Assembly (NCBI GenBank): GCA_020723405.1
Contig: DYIY01000001.1
Location: 186,001-250,000 of the forward strand
Direction of reading: 5' to 3'
Source of the DNA: Thiobacillus denitrificans
Lineage (GTDB): Bacteria > Pseudomonadota > Gammaproteobacteria > Burkholderiales > Thiobacillaceae
Length of the DNA: 64,000 bases
Shown: piece after piece, positions 19,620 through 29,031 of the stretch
Layout: each line of letters begins with the position of its first letter
Numbering within the stretch: position 1 is the first letter of the stretch
Notes under the pieces: generated by a model
Seen by the model: only the letters and a program-made list of their open reading frames with translations
What the model was told of the DNA's origin: nothing
Databases searched by the model: none
Position numbers and translations under genes: made by a program

Positions 19620-21272
19620 TCACGCCACCCGGAAGCGTCCCGCCAACTGGTTCAGTTCTCCGGCCAGTTGCTCCAGGCGCTTGGCGGAAGCCGCCGTCTG
19701 GGCCACCGAGGCGCTGTTCTCCTCGGAACCCTGGGCGATGCGCTCCACCTTCTGGGCGATGTCCCGGGCCGCCACGGCCTGTTCCTTGAGGGCCAGGTTG
19801 ATGTCGTCCACCGCCCGGGTCACCTGGTCGGAACTCTGCCGGATGCCGGTCACGGAATCACCGGCCCGGTTGGCCAGGCCCACTCCCTCGTTGACCCGCG
19901 CCACGCCGGCTTCCATTTCCTGCACGGCTTTCTGGGTGCCCTGCTGGATCTTGCCGATCATGGCGCTGATCTCCTGGGTGGAGTTGCCGGTGCGCTCGGC
20001 CAGCTTGCGCACCTCATCGGCCACCACGGCGAAGCCCCGGCCCTGTTCGCCGGCCCGGGCCGCCTCGATGGCGGCGTTGAGGGCCAGCAGGTTGGTCTGG
20101 TCGGCGATGTCCTTGATCACCTGGACGATGCTGGAAATCTGGTCCGAATAGCCCTCCAGATCCCGGATGGTGCCGGCGGTGCCGTTCACCGCCTCGGCAA
20201 TGCGCTTCATCTCCTGGGCCGCTTCGTGGATGATGCGCCCGCCCTCGCTGGACTGGGTGCTGGAGGCCTCGGTGACGTTGCGGGCCTCCCGGGCATGTTC
20301 TTCCACCTGGTCGATGGAGACGGACAGTTCCTCGACGGATGCGGCCATGCCCGAGGCGGCCTCGGCCTGCATCTCGGTGGTGCGGGCGCTGCCATGGGCG
20401 GCGCCGGCCAGTTCAGCGGCCGACTGGTTGAGGGCCTGCACGTTGTCGCGGATGGATCGCACGAGGGTGTTCAGGTTGTCGCGCATGGCGCCGAGCCGGG
20501 CCAGCAACAGGCCGATCTCGTCCTGGCCCAGGCGGGGCACGGTTTGGGTCAGATCTCCCTGGGCGATGGCCTCGGCGGCAGCACCGGCTGCGGCGAGACT
20601 GGTTTTGATGCGCTGGATGGTGAACCAGGCGGTGCCCAGCACCCCCACGATGCCGACGATGATGAGCACGCCGAAGACGGCCAGATCCCGCTGGTAGAGA
20701 ACCTCTTCTTCCTCGGACGCTTTCCTGGCCTCGTCCGCCTGGAATTCGACCATCCGGTCGATGGCCTCCAGCATGGCCTTGCCCTCCTCCCGGCCGGCCT
20801 TGAGGAAGGCGGCCTGGGTCTCGGCGGAGAAATCCCCGGCCCGGATGGCCGTTTCCGCCTCTCCCACCTTGGCCAGCCAGGCCTTGCGTTTGTCCTCGAT
20901 GTCCTGGGCCAGGGCCTTTTCATCGTCCTCGATCTTCGAGCTGACGATCTTTTCCCAGGCGGCATCCAGTTCCTTCTTGCGGGTGGCGATGATCTCCAGA
21001 TGCATGTCGGTGGGATGGTCGTGGATGTGGGCGGTGGGGTTCCCTGGAGCATGCTGGAAGGCCAGCAGGATCTGGGCGTAGTTGTCGCGCATGCCGGTCG
21101 CCATGCGGTTCAGGTTCAAGAGATGCACCTGGCTGGCGGTCTGCAACTGCTCCAGGATGTGCCGGCCGGAATTGAGGGCCTGCCAGCCGATGAAGGTGGA
21201 GACAATGAAAATCAGGAAGGCCAGGCCGGACATGAGCCAAAGGCGCTGGGAAATGCTGAGCTTGCTGAACAT
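19620..21272 (-). CDS. Methyl-accepting chemotaxis protein, 4-helix-bundle sensor type
   Basis: A 550-residue chemoreceptor. It has one transmembrane helix near the N-terminus ([20 protein letters not shown]), a periplasmic helical sensor of about 150 residues typical of the 4HB_MCP domain, and a second helix ([21 protein letters not shown]). A HAMP domain and the cytoplasmic signalling domain follow. The hairpin tip reads [37 protein letters not shown], the CheA/CheW contact. No C-terminal CheR-binding pentapeptide is present. The start is the ATG at 21272, with GGAGA upstream. A FliA promoter at 21366-21392 drives it, independent of the GGDEF-EAL gene just upstream. Confidence 0.95.
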   Translation of the reverse strand: MFSKLSISQRLWLMSGLAFLIFIVSTFIGWQALNSGRHILEQLQTASQVHLLNLNRMATGMRDNYAQILLAFQHAPGNPTAHIHDHPTDMHLEIIATRKKELDAAWEKIVSSKIEDDEKALAQDIEDKRKAWLAKVGEAETAIRAGDFSAETQAAFLKAGREEGKAMLEAIDRMVEFQADEARKASEEEEVLYQRDLAVFGVLIIVGIVGVLGTAWFTIQRIKTSLAAAGAAAEAIAQGDLTQTVPRLGQDEIGLLLARLGAMRDNLNTLVRSIRDNVQALNQSAAELAGAAHGSARTTEMQAEAASGMAASVEELSVSIDQVEEHAREARNVTEASSTQSSEGGRIIHEAAQEMKRIAEAVNGTAGTIRDLEGYSDQISSIVQVIKDIADQTNLLALNAAIEAARAGEQGRGFAVVADEVRKLAERTGNSTQEISAMIGKIQQGTQKAVQEMEAGVARVNEGVGLANRAGDSVTGIRQSSDQVTRAVDDINLALKEQAVAARDIAQKVERIAQGSEENSASVAQTAASAKRLEQLAGELNQLAGRFRVA

Positions 21273-21365
21273 GGCGTCTCCAATGGACAAGACAATGCCT
21301 GAATGTACGGGGGGCTGTCCGGCACCGGCCCGGTGCCCCATCAAATCTGGCCGGCGCTGGTCTGC

Positions 21366-21392
21366 CTAACGGCAGGGTTAAGCAAATCTTTA
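21366..21392 (-). promoter_or_regulatory. Sigma-28 (FliA) promoter for the chemoreceptor
   Basis: Minus strand: TAAAGATT (21385-21392), 11-bp spacer, GCCGTTAG (21366-21373), versus TAAAGTTT-N11-GCCGATAA. The first three bases of the -35 box are also the TAA stop codon of the GGDEF-EAL gene. The predicted transcript has a leader of about 85 nt. Confidence 0.75.
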
Positions 21393-23957
21393 GGTCCCGG
21401 GTGGGGGGAATTCCAATTGCGGGGCGGGCCGGCCCACGTGCCAGCCCTGCATGTAATCCACCCCGGCCGCGCTGGCCTGGCGGAGCACCGCCTCGTCCTC
21501 CACGTGTTCCGCCACGGTGTGGATGCCCAGTTCCCGGGCCAGGGTGACCATGCTGCGCACGAAGGCCGCATCCCGCTGGCTCTTGACCATGTTGAGCACG
21601 AACTCTCCTTCGATCTTGAGGAAGTCGATGGGGAAATGCTTGAGGTAGTGGTAGGAGGAGAAACCGGAGCCGAAGTCGTCCACCGCCAGACGGAAGCCAT
21701 CCAGCTTCAGGGCGGCCACGAACTTGGTCAACAGGGAGATGTTCTTGATGGTTTCCCGCTCGGTGATTTCGAAGACGATGCGCTCCGGGTGGAGGTCATG
21801 GCGGGCCACCAGGGTCTTCACCTCGTGCAGGAACTCCGACAGCACCATGGCCCGGGCCGACAGGTTGATGAACAGCAGTCCCTGGTAGTTGACCCGGCGC
21901 GCTTCCGCCATGGCCAGATCCATCACCTGATAGTCGAGTTTGTGGATCACGCCCATCTGTTCGGCCAGTTCGATGAACTCGCCGGCTTCCATGATGCCGT
22001 CTTCGATCTGGATGCGGGAGAGCACCTCCACCGCTTCGATCCGCCCGCTGGCGGAGGCCATGATGGGCTGGAAGTAGGGGCGGATGCGCCTTTCCTCCAG
22101 GGCGCGCAGGACGATCTGGTTCTTCTCGCCGATCTTGCGGTAGGCCTCCACCACCTCGGCCTCGCTGGGCAGGGCCACCCGGTTCTTTCCCTCACCCTTG
22201 GCCTTGTACATCATGTTGTCCGCCAGCAGGAACAGGTCCTTGCGGTTGGTGCCGTGCTGGGGATAGAGGGCCAGACCGATGGACACCGAGGCCTTCACCC
22301 GGATGCCGTCGGGCAAGTTCAGGGCCACTCCGGCCGCCGCCTCCAGTATCCGCTCCGCAGCGGTATAGGCATCCGCTTCGGCCACCTCGGGCAGCAGAAC
22401 CACGAACTCGTCGCCCCCGTAACGGGCCAGCACATCCTCGGCGCGCAAGGCCCGCCGCACGGTGTCGGCAAATTCCTGGAGGAAGCGGTCCCCGGTATGG
22501 TGGCCGTAGGAGTCGTTGATGGACTTGAAGTTGTCCAGATCGATCACCAGCAGGGCGAAGCTCTGTTCATGGCGGCCGGCCCGGCTGGTCTCGTACTCCA
22601 GCAGTTCCCAGAACACCCGTTGGTTGTACAACTGGGTGAGGGGATCCCGGGTGGCGTAGAACTCCAGATCCTTGGTGTACTTGTGGATGGCACGCACCGA
22701 ACCCACCACGTTGAGGAGGGTGGACAGGATGCTGTCCATGACCAGGGCGCGGGTTTCGTCCTGCAGGACGTCGGCCTGCACGCCGATGCCGACGATGCCG
22801 CCGATCTTGGGGGTTTCCACCAGCAGGGACTTGGTCTGCAACTCCATGGTCTGGTCGCTCATGACCGGCAATGCCGTGCCGTTGTCGGCGACGGTGTGGT
22901 TGACGTGGAGTTCGGCGCAGTCGCGGAACAAGGCGTTGCCGCTCAGGGCGGCCCGGACCCGGGCTTCCACCCGGGCCCGTTGCTCGGCCGAGGGCCGCTG
23001 CCGCCAGAAGATTTCCAGACTGAACAGTTCGTCTTCCACCTTGAACACACAGAACAGGGTGTAGGCCTGGATGATCTTGTTGATTTCGACCAGCAATTCC
23101 TTCACGTACTCGTGCCAGTCGCGCACCACCTCGGAGGTGATGATGAATTTCTCCATGAGACGGATTTCGAACTCCAGCAGGTCCTTGTCCACCGCCACGC
23201 CGCGCAGCCGCTCGCCCAGGTGGGCCACCTGGTCGAACACGGCGTCGATTTCCCGAAAACCCACGCTGGCGGGGGTGAACTTGAGCTGGCGCAGGTCCGC
23301 CACCCGGTTGAGATTCTCCACCCCGTCGCGCAGGGTGCCCATGGCCCGGGCCAGGCGGCGGTTGATGTGCCAGACCACCAGGAAAGCCACCAGGAAAGGC
23401 AGGGGGGCCAGGAGCAGCAGGTTGTAGAGATAGCGCCGTTCCACCCCTGCCAGGGCGGGCCCCAGGTCCAGGCTCACGTCCATGACCCCCAGCACCTCCC
23501 CTGCCCTGGCCTGGGTGTGGCAGACCAGACAACGGGCCTCGGCGCGCAGGGGAAAGACGTGGCGCACCAGGTTGCCTGCGCTCTGTTGGAGCGGACGGCC
23601 CTGACGCAACACTTCATTGATCAGGGCATCCGGCCCCTCCTGGTCGAGCCGTCCGAACTGGGACACCACCGCGTCGGCGCGGAACAGGCGGAAGCGGCTG
23701 GGGGTGCCCCCTTCGGCGCCCGCCACCGCCTGGCGGGTGGTTTCCAGGTAGTCCAGCAACTCGGCGCGGCTCCACCCCCGCAGCATGAGTTGGCTCATGG
23801 ACTGCCAGGCCATGCGGGCGACGGTGGCGGCATGCTGTTCGCTGGCTTGCCGCAGGTTCTCGCCGTGGATGCGCGTGAAGACCCAGTAACCGCCGCCGAA
23901 AAAGATCAGGGATACCGCGACGGAAGCCGTGAGAATGAAGCCGTGCAGGGTTCGCAT
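21390..23957 (-). CDS. Heme-motif sensor GGDEF-EAL protein (c-di-GMP turnover)
   Basis: An 855-residue membrane signalling protein. An N-terminal helix (about 7-28) is followed by an extracytoplasmic region resembling the Tll0287/DUF3365 heme sensor, with a CLVCH heme-c motif at residues 143-147. A second helix (NLLLLAPLPFLVAFLVVW) leads to a linker of about 200 residues. The GGDEF domain is intact (RYGGDEFVVLLPE) and has an upstream RAED inhibitory site. The EAL domain has EVL in place of EAL but keeps INLSA, FEITE, VDDFGSG, LKIEG, AEHVE and MQGW, so phosphodiesterase activity is possible. The protein may therefore make and break c-di-GMP under redox or ligand control. Its stop codon lies in the FliA promoter of the next gene. 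Confidence 0.93.
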   Translation of the reverse strand: MRTLHGFILTASVAVSLIFFGGGYWVFTRIHGENLRQASEQHAATVARMAWQSMSQLMLRGWSRAELLDYLETTRQAVAGAEGGTPSRFRLFRADAVVSQFGRLDQEGPDALINEVLRQGRPLQQSAGNLVRHVFPLRAEARCLVCHTQARAGEVLGVMDVSLDLGPALAGVERRYLYNLLLLAPLPFLVAFLVVWHINRRLARAMGTLRDGVENLNRVADLRQLKFTPASVGFREIDAVFDQVAHLGERLRGVAVDKDLLEFEIRLMEKFIITSEVVRDWHEYVKELLVEINKIIQAYTLFCVFKVEDELFSLEIFWRQRPSAEQRARVEARVRAALSGNALFRDCAELHVNHTVADNGTALPVMSDQTMELQTKSLLVETPKIGGIVGIGVQADVLQDETRALVMDSILSTLLNVVGSVRAIHKYTKDLEFYATRDPLTQLYNQRVFWELLEYETSRAGRHEQSFALLVIDLDNFKSINDSYGHHTGDRFLQEFADTVRRALRAEDVLARYGGDEFVVLLPEVAEADAYTAAERILEAAAGVALNLPDGIRVKASVSIGLALYPQHGTNRKDLFLLADNMMYKAKGEGKNRVALPSEAEVVEAYRKIGEKNQIVLRALEERRIRPYFQPIMASASGRIEAVEVLSRIQIEDGIMEAGEFIELAEQMGVIHKLDYQVMDLAMAEARRVNYQGLLFINLSARAMVLSEFLHEVKTLVARHDLHPERIVFEITERETIKNISLLTKFVAALKLDGFRLAVDDFGSGFSSYHYLKHFPIDFLKIEGEFVLNMVKSQRDAAFVRSMVTLARELGIHTVAEHVEDEAVLRQASAAGVDYMQGWHVGRPAPQLEFPPPGT

Positions 23958-24070
23958 CTCTCTCCTGGGAAACGGGTCCGAAGGGCGATAACCACATAAG
24001 AATGTCGGGTATCTTGCCCACCGGGCCGGGTAAGTTCAAGCCCTGGAAATCCCCTGGGGGATGTCCCGGA

Positions 24071-27000
24071 TCAACGGTCCCTGGCCGCCGCTCCCTTGGC
24101 CACCCCCAGTTCCAAGCGGGCCGGCACTTCCCGGCCATCGCCGTCAAAGGCGGCCACGTCCCCTGGAGACAGGCGTTCCGCCGGAGCCCCTGCCGCCGCC
24201 AGGCCGGCCAGCACCGCCTGGGTCCGTTGCCGGGCCAGGTCGGCCAACTGGGCGTCGGTCACGGTTTCCTTGTCCAGCAGGCGCTGGTAGAGCAGGCCAT
24301 GGATATCCGTCCCCTTGAGCAGGCCCAGATCCTCCGCGCTCAAGGGCGTCTCGGATTTGAACAGGCTCTTCAGCCGGGACACCATCCTGCCCGCCGCGCC
24401 TTCCTGCTTCTTGTCCGGGTTGGCCTGGCGCCACTTGCCTTGCAGGCCGGCCCACTCGGTTTCGCCGAAGCGGCTCGCGTAGAGGGCCTCCAGGGCCCCC
24501 TGGACCTTGGGGTTGCCGGTGGAGAGGGGTCCCGGGTCTTCGCCGGGGGCCAGCTTCACGCCCATCTTCTCGGCCACGGCCCGGCGCAGTTGCATCTCCT
24601 TCATCACCGGCCGGTCGATGTCCGCCGACCAGGCGCCCTGGACGGTGAGGGCCAGACCCGGACGCTTGTTGAGGATCTGGGCGATCTGCTTGAACTTCTC
24701 CTTTTCCGGTGGCGTCAGGTCCGCCTCGCCGGCCTCGAAGGCGATCTTCTCCAGCTTCTCCCCGCCCCCGCCGAACAGGGCCCCCAGGGCCCGGAAGGGG
24801 GCGGTGACGATCTTGGTGAGGATGTTGCCGATGGCCTTCCAGATGATCTGCCCGTAGCTGAACTGGGGGTCGTCCAGGCTGCCCGACACGGGCAGGCCCA
24901 GGTCGATGCGCCCGTCGCTGTCCTGGAGGATGGCGATGGCCAGGTCCAGGGGCAGGTCCTTGGCCCCGGGGCTTTGCACCCGTTCCCCCAGGGTCAGCTT
25001 GTCCATGATGATCTGGTTCTCGCCCAGCAACTGGCGGTCCTTGATCTTGTACTCCAGGTCCAGGGACAGCTTGCCGGAATCGATCTTGCGCCCGGCGAAG
25101 GTGGCCGTGTAGGGGGTGAGGTTCTTCATCTCCACGTTGCGGAACACGGTCTTGATGTCCATGAAGCCGGTGGGATTGAACAGGTCGATCTGGCCCGCCG
25201 CCCGGGCCAGGCCGTAATCGTCCACCCGGCCGTCCAGTTCCAGTTCGGCGGCGCTGCCCGGCTGGCTGGAGATGCCGTTGAAGGCCCCCTTGAAGTCGTG
25301 GATGCGGGTGCCGAAGGGCAGGGCCAGGGAATGGTCGGCGAAGTCCAGTTCCCCGTGTTCGACGCGGATGCGCTCGATGCCCAGACGGAAGGCCCCCTCC
25401 CCGCTCGCCTTGGGCGCAGGGTCGGGGGGGAGGGCGGCCGGCGGCGGTGTTGACGGCTGCCCCCCTTCTCCTTCCCCGGCGGGCGGGGACGAAGCCTTGA
25501 GGATCTTCTTCAGGTTCACCGTCTTGTCCTGGTAGATCACCAGCTTGGCGCCCAGGCTGTCCAGCTTCAGCTCGTCGATGTCCAGGGCCCGGGGGCTGGC
25601 GGTGACGCTGTCGCTGGCGAGCTTCTTCCAGGCCAGGAAGCGGGCGCCCCCCTCGCTTTCGTTGAGCAGCAGGTCCGCCACCTGGAAGCCGCCCTGGAAG
25701 CTGGCGTCACCTGCGTACTTCAGCCGCCCCTGGAGGGAGGCCCGGCCGGAGGCCAGGGTCAGGTTGGCGGCCTGGGCCAGCCAGGGCTGGACCGGGGCCA
25801 GGGCCAGGTCGGCAAGGCGCAGGCGCAGGTCGGCGGAAGGCTTGCCGGGCACCACCCGGCCGTCGGCCTGGAAGCTGCCGCCCTCCTTCACCTGGAAGGC
25901 CAGTTTCACCGGCAGGGGCTTCAGCAGATCGTCGGAGAGGCCCGTGGCGCTGGCTTCCAGACGCTCCAGGGTGAGCCCGCCGGCGGGTTGCACCGTCTCG
26001 TCCCTGGCCGCCAACTGGAAGCCGGACAGGCCCACCTGGTCCACCTGCCAATGCCAGGGCTCGCCGGCTGCGACCGGCGCCGACTTGGCCGTGACGTCCT
26101 TGGCCGGCGCCGGCTTGCCCGGGGCCGGCTGGAAGGCCTCGGCCAGGGGCAGGCGGCCCCGCCCGTCGCGCAGGGCCAGGAGCTTGCCGTTGGCCAGGCT
26201 CACCTGGCCGATGCGGGCCTGGCGGGCCGCCAGGTCCAGGCTGCCGTCCTGCACGCTGATGCCGCCCAGGACGAACAGGGGTTCCTGGCGGGCGCCAGAC
26301 AGCAAACGGATGCCCGACAGGTCCACCGCCAGGCCGTCCACCCGGACCTGGGTGCCGGCCCCGGCCTCGGCCCGGGCGGCGAAGCCCACCTGGACGTTGC
26401 CCACCTCCGCCGTCAGGGGCGCGGCGAAGCCGGCATCGCTGACCCGGACGTTCAGGCCGTTCAGGGCGAAGCGCTTGAGGTTGATCTTCCAGTTCCCCCC
26501 GCCGCCTCCGGGGGCGGGGGAAGCCGCCGCAGACGGCACTGGCGCGGCCGGCTCGCCTTCACCCGCCGCCGGCAACCAATCCAGCACGTCCAGCCGGCCC
26601 GCCTTGTCCCGGTTGAGTTGCAGCCGCCCGCCGGACAGGGCGATCTCGCCGATGTCCAGTTGCCGGGCCGCCAGATCGAAGCGCCCGCCGCTCAGGGCCA
26701 GCCGGTCCAGGGTCACGGCCGGTTCCGCCGCCCCCCGGCCCTGCAGGGCCAGGCCCTCCAGGCCCAGGCTCAGCTTGTCCAGCACCAGGTCCAGCTTCCT
26801 GGCGGCATAGCCCACCCGGTAGTTGAGGCCCAGGCTGGCCGTGCCGGCCGGGGGCGCCAGGTTCAGCCGGTTCTCCAGATAGGGCCAGAGCTTGGCCAGG
26901 CTCACCCCGTCCACGGCCAGTTCGCCGCTGGCCGCCACGGGTTCCAGGCCCACGTCGCCCTTCCAGCGGATGCGCGCCCCCAACTGGGTGGTCGCCGCCA

Positions 27001-27589
27001 GGGCATAGGCCCCCTTGTCGTCCGGCAGGGTGGACAGGTCGGTGAGGGTCAGGTCCAGGGGATTGAAGGCGGTCTCGAAGCCCACCTTGCGGTCGGCCAG
27101 GGCCACCCGGCCCTTCTCCAGGACGATGCTGCGGATCAGCAGGCGGGGCAGGGGCTGGTCCGGCTCGTCCTCCTCGCTCTTGAAGGCTTCCAGGAGGGCG
27201 GACCAGTTGAGGCTGCCGTCGGCGCGCAGTTCCACCCGGGCGTCGGGGGCCGTGAGGCGGATGGCGTCGAAACTGTAGGCCCAGCGGAACAGGCTGGCGG
27301 CATCGAAGTCCACGAACAGGCTGTCGAAGGCCAGCAGGGGCTTGCCATCGGGCTCCGCCAGCTTGAGGCCCTGCACCGTCACCGCCAGGGCCAGGGGGTC
27401 GAATCGGGCGGCGCCGATCTCCAGCCGATGCTGGCTCTTGTCGGCCAGGAAGCGGGGCCCGGCCCATTTCACCAGGGGCTCGAAGGCGAACCAGGCGAAC
27501 AGGAAATAGACGACCACGACCCCCAGGGCGATGCGCACCGGGGTCTTCACCAGCAGGGTGGCCAATAGGCTACGCAGTCGGGCAAGCAT
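24071..27589 (-). CDS. Giant AsmA-like DUF748 envelope protein
   Basis: An 1172-residue protein with one N-terminal membrane helix (ALGVVVVYFLFAWFAF), then LVKWAGPRFLADKSQHRLEIG, the typical DUF748 start. The remainder is a long beta-rich body with repeated LAVDGLS/LALSGGRFDLAARQL-like strands, broken by Pro/Ala/Gly-rich linkers near residues 345-365 and 695-720. AsmA-family proteins are thought to form bridges that carry phospholipids between inner and outer membranes; DUF748 members are less studied. Start at ATG 27589, with GAGGAG upstream. The 5' leader is formed by the palindromic repeat at 27606-27784, so transcription must cross or start within that element. Ends 113 bp before the GGDEF-EAL gene. 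Confidence 0.88.
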   Translation of the reverse strand: MLARLRSLLATLLVKTPVRIALGVVVVYFLFAWFAFEPLVKWAGPRFLADKSQHRLEIGAARFDPLALAVTVQGLKLAEPDGKPLLAFDSLFVDFDAASLFRWAYSFDAIRLTAPDARVELRADGSLNWSALLEAFKSEEDEPDQPLPRLLIRSIVLEKGRVALADRKVGFETAFNPLDLTLTDLSTLPDDKGAYALAATTQLGARIRWKGDVGLEPVAASGELAVDGVSLAKLWPYLENRLNLAPPAGTASLGLNYRVGYAARKLDLVLDKLSLGLEGLALQGRGAAEPAVTLDRLALSGGRFDLAARQLDIGEIALSGGRLQLNRDKAGRLDVLDWLPAAGEGEPAAPVPSAAASPAPGGGGGNWKINLKRFALNGLNVRVSDAGFAAPLTAEVGNVQVGFAARAEAGAGTQVRVDGLAVDLSGIRLLSGARQEPLFVLGGISVQDGSLDLAARQARIGQVSLANGKLLALRDGRGRLPLAEAFQPAPGKPAPAKDVTAKSAPVAAGEPWHWQVDQVGLSGFQLAARDETVQPAGGLTLERLEASATGLSDDLLKPLPVKLAFQVKEGGSFQADGRVVPGKPSADLRLRLADLALAPVQPWLAQAANLTLASGRASLQGRLKYAGDASFQGGFQVADLLLNESEGGARFLAWKKLASDSVTASPRALDIDELKLDSLGAKLVIYQDKTVNLKKILKASSPPAGEGEGGQPSTPPPAALPPDPAPKASGEGAFRLGIERIRVEHGELDFADHSLALPFGTRIHDFKGAFNGISSQPGSAAELELDGRVDDYGLARAAGQIDLFNPTGFMDIKTVFRNVEMKNLTPYTATFAGRKIDSGKLSLDLEYKIKDRQLLGENQIIMDKLTLGERVQSPGAKDLPLDLAIAILQDSDGRIDLGLPVSGSLDDPQFSYGQIIWKAIGNILTKIVTAPFRALGALFGGGGEKLEKIAFEAGEADLTPPEKEKFKQIAQILNKRPGLALTVQGAWSADIDRPVMKEMQLRRAVAEKMGVKLAPGEDPGPLSTGNPKVQGALEALYASRFGETEWAGLQGKWRQANPDKKQEGAAGRMVSRLKSLFKSETPLSAEDLGLLKGTDIHGLLYQRLLDKETVTDAQLADLARQRTQAVLAGLAAAGAPAERLSPGDVAAFDGDGREVPARLELGVAKGAAARDR

Positions 27590-27605
27590 GTTGTCTCCTC
27601 AATTC

Positions 27606-27784
27606 AACCCGGATTGTTCATTAGGCGGCGCTATCGCGCCTGCGTAAGCGGCTGGCGGTCGAATCGTGGACATTTCGGGCGTTTGCTCGTCGGCCATAGC
27701 CGGACTATGGCCTCCTCCCAACCACCCAAACTGCCTCACGCTTCACCTCGCCTTCCGCATACGCCCTAATAAACAATCCGGGTT
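27606..27784. repeat. MITE-like palindromic repeat with terminal inverted repeats
   Basis: A 179-bp non-coding element. Its left end (27606-27627) begins AACCCGGATTGTTCATTAGG and its right end (27762-27784), read on the other strand, begins AACCCGGATTGTTTATTAGG; there is one mismatch and one extra base over about 22 bp. Inside is a perfect hairpin, GGCCATAG (27692-27699), CCGGA loop, CTATGGCC (27705-27712). No transposase is present. It fills the gap between the end of the gate-domain gene (8 bp away) and the ribosome site of the DUF748 gene. This is the architecture of a miniature transposable element or a mobilised palindrome. Only one copy is in the window. Confidence 0.75.
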
Positions 27785-27791
27785 CAAGCGT

Positions 27792-29018
27792 TCAGCGGCC
27801 GAAGAACAGGTAGGCCGCCCCCACCGCCGCCGCGAAACCGCCCAGGTCGGCCACCAGGCCGCCGGCCAGGGCGTGGCGCACCCGCTGGATGCCCACCGCG
27901 CCGAAATACACGGCCAGCACGTAGAAGGTGGTCTCCGTGCTGCCCTGAACGATGCTGGCCAGGCGCCCGGCAAAGGAATCGGCGCCTTCCGCCTGCATGG
28001 TCTCGATCATCATGGCCCGGGCTCCGGAGCCGGACAAGGGCTTCATCAGCATGGTGGGCAGGGCATCGACCCAGGCCGTGTCGAAGCCCAGCCCGGCCAC
28101 CCCGGCCCGGACCGCCTCCACGAAGGCCGGCAGGGCGCCGCTGGCGCGCAGCATGGCGATGGCCACCAGCATGGCCACCAGGTAGGGGATCAGGGTGACC
28201 GCCGTCTGGAAGCCTTCCTTGGCACCTTCGATGAAGGCCTCGTAAGCATTCACCCCCTTGCGCAGCGCCCCTATGAGGAAGATCACCACCAGCCCCAGGA
28301 GCAGGAAATTGGACAGCACCGAGGACTGGGCGGTCATCTCGGCGGCGGGCAGGCTGGCGAAATACCAGGCCAGCCCCCCCACCACGGCGCTGATGCCCCC
28401 CAGCCAGGCCAGCACCACCCCGTCCACCTTCAGGCGCTGCACGGTGGCCACGAAGAGGAACCCGGCCAGGGTGGAACAGTAGGTGGCCATGAGGATGGGG
28501 ATGAAGACGTCGGTGGGATCCGCCGCCCCCAGTTGGGCCCGGTAGGTAAAGATGGTCACCGGCAGCAGGGTCACCGAGGAGGCGTTGAGCACCAGGAAGA
28601 GGATCTGGGCATCGCTGGCCGTGTCCTTGTCCGGGTTCAGTTCCTGGAGTTCGCGCATGGCCTTGAGGCCCATGGGGGTGGCGGCGTTGTCCAGGCCCAG
28701 CACGTTGGCCGCCATGTTCATGGTGATGGAGCCCAGGGCCGGATGGCCCGCCGGCACGGCGGGAAACAGCCGGGCGAAGAGGGGCCCCAGCCAGCGCCCC
28801 AGCAGGGCCAGGAAGCCGGCCTTCTCGCCGATCTTCATCACCCCAAGCCACAGGCACATGATGCCGGTCAGGCCCAGGGCCACTTCGAAGGCGGTCTTGG
28901 CGGACTCGAAGGCGGCCTTCATCACCGCCGCGAACACCCCGGCATCGCCCCCCAGGTACTGCAACACCGCAGCGCCGAAGGCCACCAGGAAGAAGCCCAC
29001 CCAGATGGCGTTCAGCAT
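27792..29018 (-). CDS. Nucleoside-recognition (Gate) domain membrane protein, SpmA-SpmB fusion type
   Basis: A 408-residue polytopic membrane protein with two gate-domain halves resembling spore maturation proteins SpmA and SpmB joined in one chain. Visible features are MLNAIWVGFFLVAFGAAVLQ at the start, TMNMAANVLGLDNAATPMGL (the conserved SpmA motif), TLLPVTIFTYRAQLGA, and in the second half TLIPYLVAMLVAIAMLRASG and GSTETTFYVLAVYFGAVGI. The substrate of such proteins is unknown; transport of a nucleoside-like or murein-related compound has been suggested. The ATG at 29018 avoids a long unlikely extension. It lies 13 bp after the CobD-like gene, so it is the last gene of a three-gene minus-strand operon. 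Confidence 0.85.
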   Translation of the reverse strand: MLNAIWVGFFLVAFGAAVLQYLGGDAGVFAAVMKAAFESAKTAFEVALGLTGIMCLWLGVMKIGEKAGFLALLGRWLGPLFARLFPAVPAGHPALGSITMNMAANVLGLDNAATPMGLKAMRELQELNPDKDTASDAQILFLVLNASSVTLLPVTIFTYRAQLGAADPTDVFIPILMATYCSTLAGFLFVATVQRLKVDGVVLAWLGGISAVVGGLAWYFASLPAAEMTAQSSVLSNFLLLGLVVIFLIGALRKGVNAYEAFIEGAKEGFQTAVTLIPYLVAMLVAIAMLRASGALPAFVEAVRAGVAGLGFDTAWVDALPTMLMKPLSGSGARAMMIETMQAEGADSFAGRLASIVQGSTETTFYVLAVYFGAVGIQRVRHALAGGLVADLGGFAAAVGAAYLFFGR

Positions 29019-29031
29019 GCCGGGCCTTGCG

